Source: Luteimonas marina (lineage in GTDB: Bacteria > Pseudomonadota > Gammaproteobacteria > Xanthomonadales > Xanthomonadaceae). Taken from it: a stretch of DNA of 64,000 nt. The DNA lies in NCBI RefSeq assembly GCF_007859325.1, contig NZ_VOHK01000004.1, positions 62,001 through 126,000 of the forward strand, given 5' to 3'. The position numbers were made by a program, and so were the translations under genes. This document shows positions 20,884 through 42,149 of the stretch, piece after piece. Position 1 is the first letter of the stretch, and each line of letters starts with the position of its first letter. The notes beneath the pieces were generated by a model, which saw only the letters and a list, made by a program, of their open reading frames with translations, was not told the DNA's origin and did not search any database.

Positions 20884-21189
20884 TTACCAGCTGGCCTTGC
20901 GCAGGCCGGGCACGTCGCCGCGCATGGTCGCCTCGCGCAGCTTGTTGCGGCCCAGGCCGAACTTCGCGTAAACGCCGCGGGGACGACCGGTCAGGGCGCA
21001 GCGGGTGGTCTGGCGCGCCGGGGACGAGTCGCGCGGCAGCTTCTGCAGCTTGGTCGCGGCCTCGATCTTTTCTTCGTAGCTGGCCGTCTGGCTGCTGATG
21101 ATCTTCTTCAGCGCGGCACGCTTGCCGGCATGCTGCTTCACCAGCTTGGCCCGCTTCGCTTCGCGGTTGACCATGGAGGTCTTCGCCAT
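20884..21189 (-). CDS. rpsN: 30S ribosomal protein S14
   Basis: A 101-residue, zinc-free (C-minus) type of S14. It lacks the CXXC pairs of the short zinc form. Family segments [20 protein letters not shown] and [18 protein letters not shown] are complete. It lies 10 bp after rplE. The 162-bp spacer downstream contains a GCCGTCGCCGGCG hairpin and GGCCCGCATCGCTGCGGGCC. Confidence 0.95.
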   Translation of the reverse strand: MAKTSMVNREAKRAKLVKQHAGKRAALKKIISSQTASYEEKIEAATKLQKLPRDSSPARQTTRCALTGRPRGVYAKFGLGRNKLREATMRGDVPGLRKASW

Positions 21190-21199
21190 GTCTGTTTCC

Positions 21200-21742
21200 T
21201 CAGTTGCGGAACGGGAAGCGGAAGGCTTCGAGCAGCGCCTTGGCTTCCGCGTTGGTCTTGGCCGTGGTGGTGATGGCGATGTCCATGCCGCGGATCGCGT
21301 CGACCTGGTCGAAGTCGATCTCCGGGAAGATGATCTGCTCCTTCACGCCCATGTTGTAGTTGCCGCGGCCGTCGAACGAACGGCCCGACACGCCGCGGAA
21401 GTCGCGCACGCGCGGCAGCGAGACGTTGACCAGGCGGTCCAGGAACTCGTACATCTTCGCGCGGCGCAGGGTGACCTTGCAGCCGATCGGCCAGCCGTCG
21501 CGGATCTTGAACGAGGCCACCGAGACGCGCGACTTGGTCACCAGCGGCTTCTGGCCGCTGATCTTCGCCATGTCGGCGGTCGCGTTCTCGAGGATCTTCT
21601 TGTTGGCCGCGGCCTCGCCCACGCCCATGTTGAGCGTGATCTTGGTCAGGCGCGGGACCTGCATGATGTTGTTGTAGCCGAACTGCTGCATCAGCTTCGG
21701 CACCACTTCATCCTTGTAGAACTGTTCCAGACGGGTCGTCAT
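21200..21742 (-). CDS. rplE: 50S ribosomal protein L5
   Basis: A 180-residue 5S rRNA-binding protein of the central protuberance. The motifs [11 protein letters not shown] near 35-45 and [21 protein letters not shown] near 125-145 are conserved. It lies 24 bp after rplX and 10 bp before rpsN. Confidence 0.96.
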   Translation of the reverse strand: MTTRLEQFYKDEVVPKLMQQFGYNNIMQVPRLTKITLNMGVGEAAANKKILENATADMAKISGQKPLVTKSRVSVASFKIRDGWPIGCKVTLRRAKMYEFLDRLVNVSLPRVRDFRGVSGRSFDGRGNYNMGVKEQIIFPEIDFDQVDAIRGMDIAITTTAKTNAEAKALLEAFRFPFRN

Positions 21743-21766
21743 CTCTGTTTCCTCAGTCGGCGGGTC

Positions 21767-22078
21767 TTAGACCGCCTCACCACTCGAGCGGAACACGCGC
21801 AGCCGCCGTCCATCCTCGAGCACCTTGGTACCGACGCGTTCGCCCTTGCCGGAGGCAGGGTTGAACAGCATCACATTCGACACGTGGATCGGCGACTCGC
21901 GCTCGATCACGCCACCGGGCTGGCCGGCCTGCGGGTTGGGCTTGGTGTGGCGCTTGACGATGTTGATGTTCGACACGACGACCTTGTCGCCGAGCACGCG
22001 CACCACGTCGCCGGTCTTGCCCTTGTCCCGGCCCGCGATCACGACCACCTGGTCGCCCTTCTTGATTCGATTAGCCAT
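21767..22078 (-). CDS. rplX: 50S ribosomal protein L24
   Basis: A 103-residue assembly-initiator protein with an N-terminal KOW motif ([20 protein letters not shown]) and the conserved [20 protein letters not shown]. It lies 16 bp after rplN. Confidence 0.95.
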   Translation of the reverse strand: MANRIKKGDQVVVIAGRDKGKTGDVVRVLGDKVVVSNINIVKRHTKPNPQAGQPGGVIERESPIHVSNVMLFNPASGKGERVGTKVLEDGRRLRVFRSSGEAV

Positions 22079-22094
22079 GTCTAGGTCCTTCCGC

Positions 22095-22463
22095 TCACAG
22101 CACTTCGGGAGCGAGCGAGACGATCTTCATGAACTTCTCGGAGCGCAGCTCGCGGGTCACGGGCCCGAAGATGCGCGTGCCGATCGGCTCGTGCTTGTTG
22201 TTGAGCAACACGGCGGCGTTGCCGTCGAAGCGGATCAGCGAACCGTCCGCGCGGCGCACGCCCTTGCGGGTGCGCACCACGACGGCGTCGTAGACCTCGC
22301 CCTTCTTGACCTTGCCGCGCGGAATCGCGTCCTTCACCGAGACCTTGATGATGTCGCCGATCGCGGCGTAGCGGCGCTTGGAGCCGCCGAGCACCTTGAT
22401 GCACATCACTTCCTTGGCACCGGAGTTGTCCGCCACGTCGAGGTGGCTCTGCATCTGGATCAT
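22095..22463 (-). CDS. rplN: 50S ribosomal protein L14
   Basis: A 122-residue L14, contacting 16S rRNA in bridge B8. It starts [20 protein letters not shown] and has the signature [20 protein letters not shown] and [10 protein letters not shown]. It lies 15 bp after rpsQ. Confidence 0.96.
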   Translation of the reverse strand: MIQMQSHLDVADNSGAKEVMCIKVLGGSKRRYAAIGDIIKVSVKDAIPRGKVKKGEVYDAVVVRTRKGVRRADGSLIRFDGNAAVLLNNKHEPIGTRIFGPVTRELRSEKFMKIVSLAPEVL

Positions 22464-22478
22464 GAGCTGACTCCTCCG

Positions 22479-22748
22479 TTACTCGGCCGCGCGGGTGACG
22501 ACTTCGACCACGCGCCAGTTCTTGGTCTTCGAAATCGGGGCCACTTCCACGAGGCGGACGATATCGCCTTCCTTCGCGGTGTTCTCGGCGTCGTGCGCGT
22601 GCAGCTTGGTCGAACGGCGGATGTACTTGCCGTACAGCGCGTGCTTCACGTTGCGCTCGACGAGGACGGTGACCGTCTTGTCCATCTTGTCGCTGACCAC
22701 CCGGCCCTGGACCGTGTTCTGCTTCTTTTCGCTGTTGTTCATGGTCAT
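22479..22748 (-). CDS. rpsQ: 30S ribosomal protein S17
   Basis: An 89-residue OB-fold S17, a primary binder of 16S rRNA. The conserved core [18 protein letters not shown] and [12 protein letters not shown] are present. Alternative ATGs at 22748 and 22742 (MTMNN/MNN) cannot be separated. It lies 5 bp after rpmC. Confidence 0.95.
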   Translation of the reverse strand: MTMNNSEKKQNTVQGRVVSDKMDKTVTVLVERNVKHALYGKYIRRSTKLHAHDAENTAKEGDIVRLVEVAPISKTKNWRVVEVVTRAAE

Positions 22749-22753
22749 GTGCC

Positions 22754-22942
22754 TTACTTCTTCGACCCGAGCAGCGTGTTCACGCGCGCGATCTCGCGGC
22801 GCACCCGGCGTGCCTCGTGGGTCTTGGTCAGCTGGCCGGTCGCCTTCTGCATGCGCAGGGCGAACCGCTCCTTGTGCAGGTCCAGCAGGTGGGCCTGCAG
22901 CTCGTCCGCGGACTTGCCGCGCAGTTCCTTGGTCGTCGCCAT
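22754..22942 (-). CDS. rpmC: 50S ribosomal protein L29
   Basis: A 62-residue helical protein next to the exit tunnel, with the signature [20 protein letters not shown] and the C-terminal [15 protein letters not shown]. Its ATG overlaps the rplP stop by one base. Confidence 0.94.
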   Translation of the reverse strand: MATTKELRGKSADELQAHLLDLHKERFALRMQKATGQLTKTHEARRVRREIARVNTLLGSKK

Positions 22943-23355
22943 CAGCGCACCGTCCGGGTCACGAAAGTGGTGGTCACCGAGAGCTTGGCCGCGGCCAGGC
23001 GGAAGGCCTCGCGCGCGGTTTCCTCAGGCACGCCCTCGATTTCATAGATCATGCGGCCGGGCTGGATCTGCGCCACCCAGTACTCCACCGAGCCCTTGCC
23101 CGAGCCCATGCGGACTTCGATCGGCTTCTTGGTGATCGGCTTGTCGGGGAACACGCGGATCCACATCTTGCCGCCGCGCTTGACGTGGCGGCTGATGGAA
23201 CGGCGGCCCGCCTCGATCTGGCGCGCGGTCAGCTGGCCGGTCGCGGTGGCCTTGAGGCCGTACTCGCCGAAGCTGACGGCGTTGCCGCTCCATGCCAGGC
23301 CGTCGTTGCGGCCCTTGTGCATCTTGCGGTATTTGGTTCGCTTGGGTTGCAGCAT
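22942..23355 (-). CDS. rplP: 50S ribosomal protein L16
   Basis: A 137-residue protein close to the A-site tRNA elbow. It starts [17 protein letters not shown] and contains [20 protein letters not shown] and [19 protein letters not shown]. It lies 3 bp after rpsC and overlaps rpmC by 1 bp. Confidence 0.96.
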   Translation of the reverse strand: MLQPKRTKYRKMHKGRNDGLAWSGNAVSFGEYGLKATATGQLTARQIEAGRRSISRHVKRGGKMWIRVFPDKPITKKPIEVRMGSGKGSVEYWVAQIQPGRMIYEIEGVPEETAREAFRLAAAKLSVTTTFVTRTVR

Positions 23356-23358
23356 GGT

Positions 23359-24111
23359 TTAGTCCCTCGCCTCACGGTCGCCGCGCTCGCGGCGCGGGCC
23401 ACGCGGACGCTCGCGGTCACCGCGGTCGCCACGATCGTTGCCGCGCGGCGAATCGTCCTGCTTCTCCTGGCCGACCTGGGCGAAGTCGAAGATCTCGCCC
23501 TTGTAGATCCAGGTCTTGATGCCGATGATCCCGTAGGTCGTCTTGGCCTCGGCGAAGCCGTAGTCGACGTCGGCGCGCAGCGTGTGCAGCGGCACGCGAC
23601 CCTCGCGGTACCACTCCGAACGCGCGATCTCGGCGCCGTTGAGGCGGCCGGCGACGTTGACCTTGATGCCCAGCGCGCCAAGGCGCATCGCGTTGCCGAC
23701 GGCGCGCTTCATCGCGCGGCGGAACATGATGCGGCGCTCGAGCTGCTGCGCGATCGACTCGGCGACCAGCTGCGCGTCGAGCTCGGGCTTGCGGACCTCG
23801 GTGACGTTGATGTGCGCCGGGACGCCCATCATCTCGCTCACGTCCTTGCGCAGCTTCTCGATGTCCTCGCCGCGCTTGCCGATCACCACGCCCGGGCGGG
23901 CGGTGTGGATCGTCACGCGCGCGGTCTTGGCCGGACGCTCGATCAGGATCTTGCTGATGCCGGCGGCGGCCAGGCGCTTGCGCAGCATCTCGCGGACCTT
24001 GAGGTCGGCGGTGAGGTAACCGGCGTATTCCTTCTTGCCGGCGTACCACTTGGAATTCCAGTCCTTGGCGATGCCGAGGCGGATGCCGGTGGGATGAACT
24101 TTATGACCCAT
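23359..24111 (-). CDS. rpsC: 30S ribosomal protein S3
   Basis: A 250-residue S3 at the mRNA entry channel. An N-terminal KH domain (about 40-110, with [18 protein letters not shown]) precedes the C-terminal S3 domain ([20 protein letters not shown]). The tail is unusually charged and repetitive ([20 protein letters not shown]), as in other xanthomonads. It directly abuts rplV. Confidence 0.95.
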   Translation of the reverse strand: MGHKVHPTGIRLGIAKDWNSKWYAGKKEYAGYLTADLKVREMLRKRLAAAGISKILIERPAKTARVTIHTARPGVVIGKRGEDIEKLRKDVSEMMGVPAHINVTEVRKPELDAQLVAESIAQQLERRIMFRRAMKRAVGNAMRLGALGIKVNVAGRLNGAEIARSEWYREGRVPLHTLRADVDYGFAEAKTTYGIIGIKTWIYKGEIFDFAQVGQEKQDDSPRGNDRGDRGDRERPRGPRRERGDREARD

Positions 24112-24504
24112 TTACTTGCCCTCTCCCACGACGACGGTGATGTGGCTGGTGCGCTTGAGGATGCGCGTGCCACGACCCTTGGCGCGGGCCATGAAGCGCT
24201 TCAGCAGCGGACCTTCGTCAACGGTGATCGTGGCGATCTTCAGCTCGTCGATGTCGGCGCCCGCGTTGTTCTCGGCATTGGCGATCGCCGACTCGACCAG
24301 TTTCTTGATCAGCGCGGCGGCCTTCTTGTCGGAGAACTTCAGCAGGTTGACCGCGCGCTCGGCCGGCAGGCCGCGGACCTGGTCGGCGACCAGTCGCGCC
24401 TTCTGCGGCGAGATGCGGGCCGTGCGCAGCACGGCGGTCCGCTTGTTGGCCTCGGTACGCGCACGCCTGGTTTCTTCGTGCCTGGCTCGTGTTGCCTTGT
24501 CCAT
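24112..24504 (-). CDS. rplV: 50S ribosomal protein L22 with basic N-terminal extension
   Basis: A 130-residue L22 lining the exit tunnel, about 20 residues longer than E. coli L22. The extra N-terminus [20 protein letters not shown] is highly charged, and the conserved domain begins at [26 protein letters not shown] lies 7 nt before ATG 24504 and overlaps the rpsS stop (TAAGGAG), so the long start is supported. The C-terminal [14 protein letters not shown] is normal. Confidence 0.93.
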   Translation of the reverse strand: MDKATRARHEETRRARTEANKRTAVLRTARISPQKARLVADQVRGLPAERAVNLLKFSDKKAAALIKKLVESAIANAENNAGADIDELKIATITVDEGPLLKRFMARAKGRGTRILKRTSHITVVVGEGK

Positions 24505-24514
24505 CGTGCGCTCC

Positions 24515-24784
24515 TTACTTCCCGGACTTCTTGTCGCCGCCGTGACCCTTGAAGGTCCGCGTCAGCGCGAATTCGCCGAGCTTGTGGCCAACCATGTTCT
24601 CGTTGACCAGCACCGGGATGTGGTTCCTGCCGTTGTGGACGGCGATCGTGAAGCCCACCATTTCCGGCAGGATCATCGAACGGCGCGACCAGGTCTTGAT
24701 CGGCTTCTTGGTGTTGCCCGCGGCTTCCACCTTCTTGATGAGGTGGTGGTCGACGAACGGGCCCTTCTTGAGTGAACGTGCCAT
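24515..24784 (-). CDS. rpsS: 30S ribosomal protein S19
   Basis: An 89-residue S19 of the 30S head, starting [20 protein letters not shown] and containing [20 protein letters not shown] and [18 protein letters not shown]. It lies 6 bp after rplB. Its stop codon overlaps the rplV ribosome-binding site. Confidence 0.96.
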   Translation of the reverse strand: MARSLKKGPFVDHHLIKKVEAAGNTKKPIKTWSRRSMILPEMVGFTIAVHNGRNHIPVLVNENMVGHKLGEFALTRTFKGHGGDKKSGK

Positions 24785-24790
24785 GCTCTA

Positions 24791-25618
24791 TCAGCTCCTG
24801 CGGTCGCGCACGATGAACTGCTGCGTCCGTTTGTTCTTGCGGGTCTTGTAGCCCTTGGTCGGCACGCCCCACGGGGTGACCGGGTGCGGGTTGCCCTGGC
24901 CGGCCTTGGCCTCGCCACCGCCGTGCGGGTGGTCAACCGGGTTCATCGCCGCGCCGCGGACGGTCGGCTTGATGCCGCGCCAGCGCTTGGCACCGGCCTT
25001 GCCCAGCTTCTCGAGGTTGTGCTCGACGTTGCCGACTTCGCCGATGGTGGCGCGGCACTCGGCCGGCACCTTGCGCATCTCGCCCGAACGCAGGCGGAGC
25101 AGCGCGTACACGCCCTCGCGCGCGACCAGCTGCACGGCGGCGCCGGCGGCGCGCGCGATCTGCGCGCCCTTGCCCGGCTTCATCTCGATGCAGTGCACCG
25201 TGGAGCCGACCGGGATGTTGCGCAGCGGCAGGGTGTTGCCGGCCTTGATCGGGGCGTCGTTGCCCGCGATCACCTGGTCGCCGGCCTTCAGGCCCTTGGG
25301 CGCGATGATGTAGCGGCGCTCGCCGTCGACGTAGCACAGCAGCGCGATGTGCGCGGTGCGGTTCGGGTCGTACTCGATCCGCTCCACGCGCGCCGGGATG
25401 CCTTCCTTGTCGCGCTTGAAGTCGATGATGCGGTAATGCTGCTTGTGGCCACCGCCGATATGGCGGGTGGTGATGCGGCCGTGGTGGTTGCGGCCGCCGG
25501 ACTTGCCCTGCTTCTCGACCAGCGCGGCATGCGGCGCACCCTTGTGCAGGTCCGGCGTGACCACGCGGACCGCGCTGCGGCGGCCGGGGGAAGTGGGCTT
25601 GAATTTCATCAATGGCAT
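24791..25618 (-). CDS. rplB: 50S ribosomal protein L2
   Basis: A 275-residue L2, needed for subunit association and peptidyl transferase. The C-terminal signature [18 protein letters not shown] includes the essential His of the HPHGGGE loop. It starts [20 protein letters not shown] and lies 10 bp after rplW. Confidence 0.97.
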   Translation of the reverse strand: MPLMKFKPTSPGRRSAVRVVTPDLHKGAPHAALVEKQGKSGGRNHHGRITTRHIGGGHKQHYRIIDFKRDKEGIPARVERIEYDPNRTAHIALLCYVDGERRYIIAPKGLKAGDQVIAGNDAPIKAGNTLPLRNIPVGSTVHCIEMKPGKGAQIARAAGAAVQLVAREGVYALLRLRSGEMRKVPAECRATIGEVGNVEHNLEKLGKAGAKRWRGIKPTVRGAAMNPVDHPHGGGEAKAGQGNPHPVTPWGVPTKGYKTRKNKRTQQFIVRDRRS

Positions 25619-25628
25619 GGGAGCTTCC

Positions 25629-25928
25629 TCAGGCCGTCGCGTTGATCACGTCGATCGACTGGCCTTCGGCCAGCGTCACGTACGCCTTGCGCCAGTTGCC
25701 GCGGCTGCCCTGGCGCTGGCGGAAGGACTTGCTCTTGCCCTTCACGTTCACGACGTTGACAGCCGAGACCTTGACGTCGAAGAGCTTCTCGACCGCGGCC
25801 TTGATGTCGGCCTTGGTCGCGTCCTTCGCGACTTCGAATGCGTACTGGTTGGACACTTCCTGCAGGCGCGCGGTCTTCTCGGACACGCGCGGCGCACGGA
25901 TCACTTCATAGAGCTTGGCCTCGTTCAT
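25629..25928 (-). CDS. rplW: 50S ribosomal protein L23
   Basis: A 99-residue docking platform for trigger factor and SRP at the tunnel exit. ATG 25928 ([20 protein letters not shown]) is chosen over a GTG three codons earlier because GAGGAG stands 9 nt before it and the ATG overlaps the rplD stop (ATGA). The conserved [20 protein letters not shown] loop is present. Confidence 0.95.
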   Translation of the reverse strand: MNEAKLYEVIRAPRVSEKTARLQEVSNQYAFEVAKDATKADIKAAVEKLFDVKVSAVNVVNVKGKSKSFRQRQGSRGNWRKAYVTLAEGQSIDVINATA

Positions 25929-26530
25929 GCCAGCCACTCCTCGATCTTCTTCAGCGCGTCGGTGGTGACCAGCACGCTGTCGGCACCGACCAGCGCGACC
26001 GGGTCCAGCCCCTGCACGTCACGCACTTCGACGTACGGCAGGTTGCGCGCGGACAGGTACAGGTTTTCCGAAGCCTCTTCGGTCACGATCAGCGGGCGCT
26101 TGCCGAGCTCGAAGCCCTTGAGCTTCGACACCAGGCCGCTGGTCTTGGCCGAGTCGACGTCGAACGACTCGACGACCGTGATCCGGCCCTGGCGGTTGAG
26201 CTCGGACAGGATCACCGCCATCGCGGCGCGATACTGCTTGCGGTTGACCTTCTGCGCGAAGCTGCGCGGCTTGGCCGCGAAGGTCACGCCGCCGCCGACG
26301 AAGATCGGGGCCGTCAGGGCGCCATGACGCGCGCCGCCGCCCTTCTGCTTCTTCGACTTCTTGGTGGTGCCGTTCACTTCCGAGCGCGTCTTCTGCGCCT
26401 TGGTGCCGGCGCGACCGGCGTTGCGATAGGCAACGACGACCTGGTGGACCAGGTCCTCGCTGAATTCGCGGCCGAAGATCGCGTCGGAGACGGACAATTT
26501 GTCGCTGCTGCCGTTGATGGCGAGTTCCAT
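25925..26530 (-). CDS. rplD: 50S ribosomal protein L4
   Basis: A 201-residue L4 with the tunnel-lining loop ([22 protein letters not shown] at about 48-70). In E. coli it also represses the S10 operon by binding the leader and stimulating termination. Start MELAINGSS at 26530 has GGGAG 8 nt upstream; ATG 26536 is too close to that site. It overlaps rplW by 4 nt. Confidence 0.95.
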   Translation of the reverse strand: MELAINGSSDKLSVSDAIFGREFSEDLVHQVVVAYRNAGRAGTKAQKTRSEVNGTTKKSKKQKGGGARHGALTAPIFVGGGVTFAAKPRSFAQKVNRKQYRAAMAVILSELNRQGRITVVESFDVDSAKTSGLVSKLKGFELGKRPLIVTEEASENLYLSARNLPYVEVRDVQGLDPVALVGADSVLVTTDALKKIEEWLA

Positions 26531-26543
26531 CGTCATCTCTCCC

Positions 26544-27197
26544 TTATGCCTTGCTCGAGGGACGCACGATGACGTCGCCGCCCGGCGCACCCGGCACCGC
26601 GCCCTTGACGGCGATCAGGCCGCGCTCGGCGTCGACCTTCACCACCTGCAGGCGCTGCGTGCTCTGCGTATCCGCGCCCATGTGGCCGGACATCTTCTTG
26701 CCCGGGAACACGCGGCCCGGCGTCTGCCGCTGGCCGATCGAACCCGGCGAACGGTGCGACAGCGAGTTGCCGTGCGTCGCATCGCCCATCTTGAAGTTCC
26801 AGCGCTTGATCGTGCCCTGGAAGCCCTTGCCCTTGGTGACGCCCTGGACGTCGACCAACTGGCCGACCTCGAAGATGTCGGCCTTAATCTCGCCGCCGAC
26901 GGCGAAGTCGGCGACCTTGTCGTCGGCCACGCGCAGCTCCCACAGGCCACGACCGGCTTCGACCTTGGCCTTGGCCAGGTGGCCGGCCTCGGGCTTGGTC
27001 AGCAGCGAGGCGCGCTTGACGCCGGCGGTGACCTGCACGGCGCTGTAGCCGTCGCTCTCGACCGTCTTCACCTGGGTGATGCGGTTCGGGGTGGCTTCGA
27101 TCAGGGTCACCGGCACGGACTTGCCGTCTTCGGTGAACACCCGGCTCATGCCGGCCTTGCGGCCGACGATGCCGAGCGAATGAATCTTCGCACTCAT
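26544..27197 (-). CDS. rplC: 50S ribosomal protein L3
   Basis: A 217-residue assembly initiator near the peptidyl transferase centre. It starts with the L3 fold [20 protein letters not shown] and has the conserved extension segment ([20 protein letters not shown]), including the Gln region methylated in enterobacteria. It lies 10 bp after rpsJ. Confidence 0.96.
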   Translation of the reverse strand: MSAKIHSLGIVGRKAGMSRVFTEDGKSVPVTLIEATPNRITQVKTVESDGYSAVQVTAGVKRASLLTKPEAGHLAKAKVEAGRGLWELRVADDKVADFAVGGEIKADIFEVGQLVDVQGVTKGKGFQGTIKRWNFKMGDATHGNSLSHRSPGSIGQRQTPGRVFPGKKMSGHMGADTQSTQRLQVVKVDAERGLIAVKGAVPGAPGGDVIVRPSSKA

Positions 27198-27207
27198 GTC
27201 AGCGTCC

Positions 27208-27519
27208 TCAGGTCAGCTTGATCTGGACGTCGACGCCAGCCGCGAGCTCGAGCTTCATCAGCGCGTCCACGGTCTTGTCGTTGGGGTCGACGATGTCGAG
27301 CACGCGCTTGTGCGTGCGGGTCTCGTACTGGTCGCGCGCGTCCTTGTCGACGTGCGGCGACACCAGCACGGTGTAGCGTTCGATCTTGGTCGGCAGCGGG
27401 ATCGGGCCGCGCACCTGCGCGCCGGTCCGCTTGGCCGTTTCGACGATCTCGCTCGCGGAACGGTCGATCAAGCGGTGATCGAACGCCTTGAGCCGGATCC
27501 TGATTTTCTGGTCCGCCAT
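27208..27519 (-). CDS. rpsJ: 30S ribosomal protein S10 / antitermination factor NusE
   Basis: A 103-residue protein of the 30S head, which also partners NusB in antitermination. It starts [20 protein letters not shown] and ends with [17 protein letters not shown]. The ATG is fixed by conservation. It is first in the S10 operon, with a leader of about 315 nt running from the promoter at 27842-27870. Confidence 0.96.
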   Translation of the reverse strand: MADQKIRIRLKAFDHRLIDRSASEIVETAKRTGAQVRGPIPLPTKIERYTVLVSPHVDKDARDQYETRTHKRVLDIVDPNDKTVDALMKLELAAGVDVQIKLT

Positions 27520-27770
27520 GACGGAATTCCTTCGTTGAAAGAGCGACGGGCCCTGCGGCTGGGTGCGCAAGACCCCGGTGAACCCCCGATCGTCCGGGAA
27601 TGACCGCATTCCGGGCGCCTGGGGCGACTGCAAAAATCAAGGCAGACCGGTTGCCCGGCCCGCCCAGACGGAGAACTGCAAGCGCAACAAAACGCCCCGC
27701 CTATGTGCCCCGGAAACCTCCGGGACGGGCGGAGCCCTGCCGCGCGACATGATCCCTGTCTGGCGAAGAC

Positions 27771-27789
27771 GAGGCGCGTCCTGCACCTC
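27771..27789 (-). promoter_or_regulatory. Promoter-proximal hairpin in the S10 operon leader
   Basis: On the minus strand GAGGTGC and GCGCCTC pair (one G-U) and are followed by GTCTTCG, about 46-64 nt after the predicted start. Together with flanking AATGAGG and TCTTCG it closely matches the rpoC terminator at 32766-32794, so it may be an attenuator. This is inference from similarity. Confidence 0.45.
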
Positions 27790-27841
27790 ATTTCGCGGTT
27801 TCGCGGGGACCGGTGTACTGGTCGCCCGTGAAGAGTCGAAT

Positions 27842-27870
27842 ATTATGAAACCTTCATGGGCGGGATGCAA
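27842..27870 (-). promoter_or_regulatory. S10 operon promoter
   Basis: Minus-strand -35 TTGCAT (27865-27870) and -10 CATAAT (27842-27847) are 17 bp apart. Transcription would start near 27835 and leave a leader of about 315 nt. The remaining part of the 600-bp gap to tuf1 holds repeat family B and no gene. Confidence 0.65.
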
Positions 27871-27927
27871 GGGGGTTCCCTGCATTTTTTGCCCTGCGGC
27901 ATTGGGTGGAGCGGCCTTCCCGAATAC

Positions 27928-28080
27928 CGTCGTCCCCGCGTAGGCGGGGATCCAGTGTCTTTGGGGTTTTCCGCCCTGCCCGGCTCCGGTCGGAGGGACC
28001 GGGGTCGGGAGGAGGAGATCCCTCCCCCGGGATCAAGTCCGGGGGAGGGAGGCTGGATCCCCGCTTTCGCGGGGATGACG
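27928..28080. repeat. Composite palindromic repeat family B, copy 3, 3' of tuf1
   Basis: Outer arms are CGTCGTCCCCGCGTAGGCGG and CCGCTTTCGCGGGGATGACG, with inner hairpins (CTCCCCCGGGATC/CCGGGGGAGGGAG). The right portion, 28051-28080, is identical to 45691-45720 behind tuf2. Confidence 0.8.
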
Positions 28081-28119
28081 TTCGGCTAGCCACGCGCCGC
28101 AGGCGCGTGGAGCCTCACG
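28081..28119 (-). terminator. 3' hairpin cassette of tuf1
   Basis: Directly after the TGA, minus strand, comes CGTGAGGCT followed by hairpin CCACGCGCC-tgc-GGCGCGTGG. The same cassette, differing only in the loop, follows tuf2 (45721) and rplL (41658). There is no T-run, so it may be an RNA-stabilising or processing hairpin rather than a classic terminator. Confidence 0.55.
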
Positions 28120-29310
<1,191 letters not shown>

Positions 29311-29326
29311 TGTCGTTTACCTCTGT

Positions 29327-29402
29327 GATTCGTGATTCGTGATTGGTGATTCGTGAAGACTGGGACCCGTGTTCTTTCGAACCACGGATCCCGAATCCCG
29401 AA

Positions 29403-29408
<6 letters not shown>
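29327..29408. repeat. GTGATTCG-type inverted repeat (family D) at the end of fusA
   Basis: Tandem GTGATTCG/GTGATTGG units on the left face CGAATCCCGAATCACGAC on the right. The right arm contains the fusA stop codon (29403-29405). Related elements occur at 48590, 50119, 51207 and 51395, again overlapping stop codons. Confidence 0.75.
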
Positions 29409-31532
<2,124 letters not shown>

Positions 31533-31715
31533 GGGGATGCCTCAGATTCGATGCTGTGGGAAGTCACCGCAGGATTCGCGGGACTGGCGCGAAGGACTCG
31601 CTTCAATGGCCGAATGCCGCCTGGCGGCGGCATCGGACATCGCGTGCGGCAGGGCCGCTGAAGTGGCACCGATATGGTGCCGCGGGGGCCGAAGCTCAAG
31701 CCCCCATGGAAGGGC

Positions 31716-32183
31716 TTACCAGCGGTAGTGCGCGAACGCCTTGTTCGCATCCGCCATGCGGTGCGTTTCCTCGCGCTTCTTGATCGCACCGCCGCGGTTC
31801 TCGGACGCGTCGATCAGCTCGCCAGCCAGCTTGCGCGGCATCGAGTTCTCGCCGCGCTTGCGGGCGGACTCGATCAGCCAGCGCATCGCCAGCGCCATGC
31901 GGCGCGACTGGCGCACTTCGACCGGCACCTGGTAGGTGGCGCCGCCGACGCGGCGGGACTTCACCTCGACCGCCGGAGACACGTTGCCGAGGGCCTTTTC
32001 GACCAGCTCGAGCGCGTTGCCGTTCTTCTCGCCGATGACGTCCATGGCGCCGTACACGATCTTCTCGGCGACCGACTTCTTGCCGCTCTGCATGACCATG
32101 TTGATGAAGCGGGCGATGGTCTCGCTGCCGTGCTTGGGGTCCGGCAGGACCGAACGCTGCGGGGTATTGCCTTTACGCGACAT
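31716..32183 (-). CDS. rpsG: 30S ribosomal protein S7
   Basis: A 155-residue primary binder of the 16S 3' domain and, in E. coli, repressor of the str operon. It starts [20 protein letters not shown] and has [20 protein letters not shown] and the C-terminal [14 protein letters not shown]. It lies 12 bp after rpsL. The 183-bp gap to fusA contains a GGCGGCATCGG hairpin region but no gene. Confidence 0.96.
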   Translation of the reverse strand: MSRKGNTPQRSVLPDPKHGSETIARFINMVMQSGKKSVAEKIVYGAMDVIGEKNGNALELVEKALGNVSPAVEVKSRRVGGATYQVPVEVRQSRRMALAMRWLIESARKRGENSMPRKLAGELIDASENRGGAIKKREETHRMADANKAFAHYRW

Positions 32184-32195
32184 GATTCAGTTTCC

Positions 32196-32570
<375 letters not shown>

Positions 32571-32616
32571 CGGTCAGGGGTTCTTGGGTTTCGGGGCTTG
32601 CGCCCTCGTGAAAACG

Positions 32617-32643
32617 ACGGCAGGCGGGAACACCCGGCCTGCC
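32617..32643 (-). promoter_or_regulatory. Leader hairpin of the str operon
   Basis: On the minus strand GGCAGGC and GCCTGCC pair around an 11-nt loop, followed by GTCGTTTTC. It begins only a few nucleotides after the predicted start of transcription, so it resembles a promoter-proximal attenuator or a 5' stabilising hairpin. Confidence 0.45.
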
Positions 32644-32653
32644 GAGACGAAAA

Positions 32654-32683
32654 AGTATAGCCCGCGCGGACGCAAACCGTCAA
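32654..32683 (-). promoter_or_regulatory. str operon promoter
   Basis: Minus-strand -35 TTGACG (32678-32683) and -10 TATACT (32654-32659) with an 18-bp spacer. Predicted leader about 75 nt before rpsL. Confidence 0.7.
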
Positions 32684-32765
32684 CGCAAGCCATGCCTTCG
32701 GTCCGGTCCGCCGCGGCTGCCCGCGAGGGTCCGGACCCAGGTTCCTGCTCCGCCCGTCCTGGGCC

Positions 32766-32825
32766 GAAAACGAGGCGCTCCCTGCGCCTCATTTCGAGAT
32801 CTGGGCGGCCCTTCGCGGGGCCGCC
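32766..32825 (-). terminator. rpoBC operon terminator
   Basis: Two hairpins follow rpoC on the minus strand: GGCGGCCC/GGGCCGCC (32804-32825), then GAGGCGC/GCGCCTC (32772-32790) with tail GTTTTC. The second is a good intrinsic terminator and is near-identical to the S10 leader hairpin at 27771. Confidence 0.75.
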
Positions 32826-32836
32826 GGGGTTGCCAA

Positions 32837-37105
<4,269 letters not shown>

Positions 37106-37183
37106 GTCTGTCTCCAGGGAAGAGGAATCACGTCGGTCTGTTTCGCGGCGGGATCGCTACGGGGCGATCCCGCGCGTGTCGCC

Positions 37184-41347
<4,164 letters not shown>

Positions 41348-41509
41348 GGGGAGCTGATGCCTCGGTCTTGGAGCCGCGCAGGCGCGGTTCCGGGATAACG
41401 AAAAGTTGTCACTGGGCAGTCGCTGGTATTGCCGGCACCAGCACGCCTTCTCCCGCTACTAACCACTGACAACTGCGAACTGATCTGGAACTGGGAACTG
41501 CATCAACGA

Positions 41510-41542
41510 CCGAAGGCCGGGGGCATGCGCCCCCAGCCTCGG
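41510..41542 (-). promoter_or_regulatory. Large hairpin between rplL and rpoB
   Basis: Minus-strand arms CCGAGGC-TGGGGGC and GCCCCC-GGCCTTCGG with a tiny loop. It sits in the 349-bp rplL-rpoB spacer, the place where enterobacteria have an attenuator and RNase III site. No strong T-run follows. Confidence 0.5.
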
Positions 41543-41549
41543 TTTCAAC

Positions 41550-41657
41550 CGTCATTCCCGCGGAGGCGGGAAGGCAGTGTCTTTTGCGTCAAAGAACACT
41601 CTCGGTGGAGAACAACTACATCTGGAACCATGGATCCCCGCCTTCGCGGGGATGACG
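41550..41657. repeat. Palindromic repeat family B, copy 4, between rplL and rpoB
   Basis: CGTCATTCCCGCGGAGGCGG on the left and CCGCCTTCGCGGGGATGACG on the right. It ends where the rplL 3' hairpin cassette (41658-41696) begins. Confidence 0.8.
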
Positions 41658-41696
41658 TTCGGCTAGCCACGCGCCTGCGGCGCGTGGAGCCTCACG
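41658..41696 (-). terminator. 3' hairpin cassette of rplL, same as behind both tuf genes
   Basis: After the rplL TGA the minus strand reads CGTGAGGCT, then CCACGCGCC-gca-GGCGCGTGG and CTAGCCGAA. It matches 28081-28119 and 45721-45759 except in the loop. Because rpoB lies downstream it cannot be a full terminator here; a partial attenuator or processing site is likelier. Confidence 0.55.
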
Positions 41697-42071
41697 TCAC
41701 TTGACCTCAACAGTCGCGCCGGCGGCTTCCAGATCCTTCTTGATCTTGGCCGCGTCGTCCTTCGAGGCGCCTTCCTTCACCGTGCCGCCGGCTTCGGTCA
41801 GGTCCTTGGCTTCCTTCAGGCCCAGGCCGGTGATCGCGCGGACCACCTTGATGACCTCGACCTTCTTCTCGCCGGCCGACTTCAGGACGACGGTGAACTC
41901 GGTCTGCTCTTCAACCGGGCCGGCAGCGGCAGCGGCCGGACCAGCGGCCACGGCCACCGGGGCGGCGGCGGAGACGCCGAACTTCTCTTCGAAAGCCTTG
42001 ACCAGCTCCATCACCTCGACGAGGGTCTTGCTGCCGATGGCTTCCAGGATTTCTTCGTTGGAAAGGGACAT
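41697..42071 (-). CDS. rplL: 50S ribosomal protein L7/L12
   Basis: A 124-residue stalk protein that recruits translation factors. The N-terminal dimerisation domain (about 1-33), an Ala-rich hinge ([20 protein letters not shown]), and the C-terminal factor-binding domain ([20 protein letters not shown]) are all present. The 12 nt upstream (AGGTAAACGACA) are the same as before tuf1. It lies 78 bp after rplJ. Confidence 0.96.
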   Translation of the reverse strand: MSLSNEEILEAIGSKTLVEVMELVKAFEEKFGVSAAAPVAVAAGPAAAAAGPVEEQTEFTVVLKSAGEKKVEVIKVVRAITGLGLKEAKDLTEAGGTVKEGASKDDAAKIKKDLEAAGATVEVK

Positions 42072-42149
42072 TGTCGTTTACCTTGATTGATTGATTCGAA
42101 AACGTTTCGTTGGATTGCGTTCGTTGCGAACGGCGCTCAACTAGGGACT

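Noticed and set aside
41431-41704. A 91-codon plus-strand frame in the rplL-rpoB gap
   Set aside because: It runs through a family B repeat and a hairpin. Its translation is repeat-derived (RRREGSVF, DPRLRGDD), as in other repeat copies.
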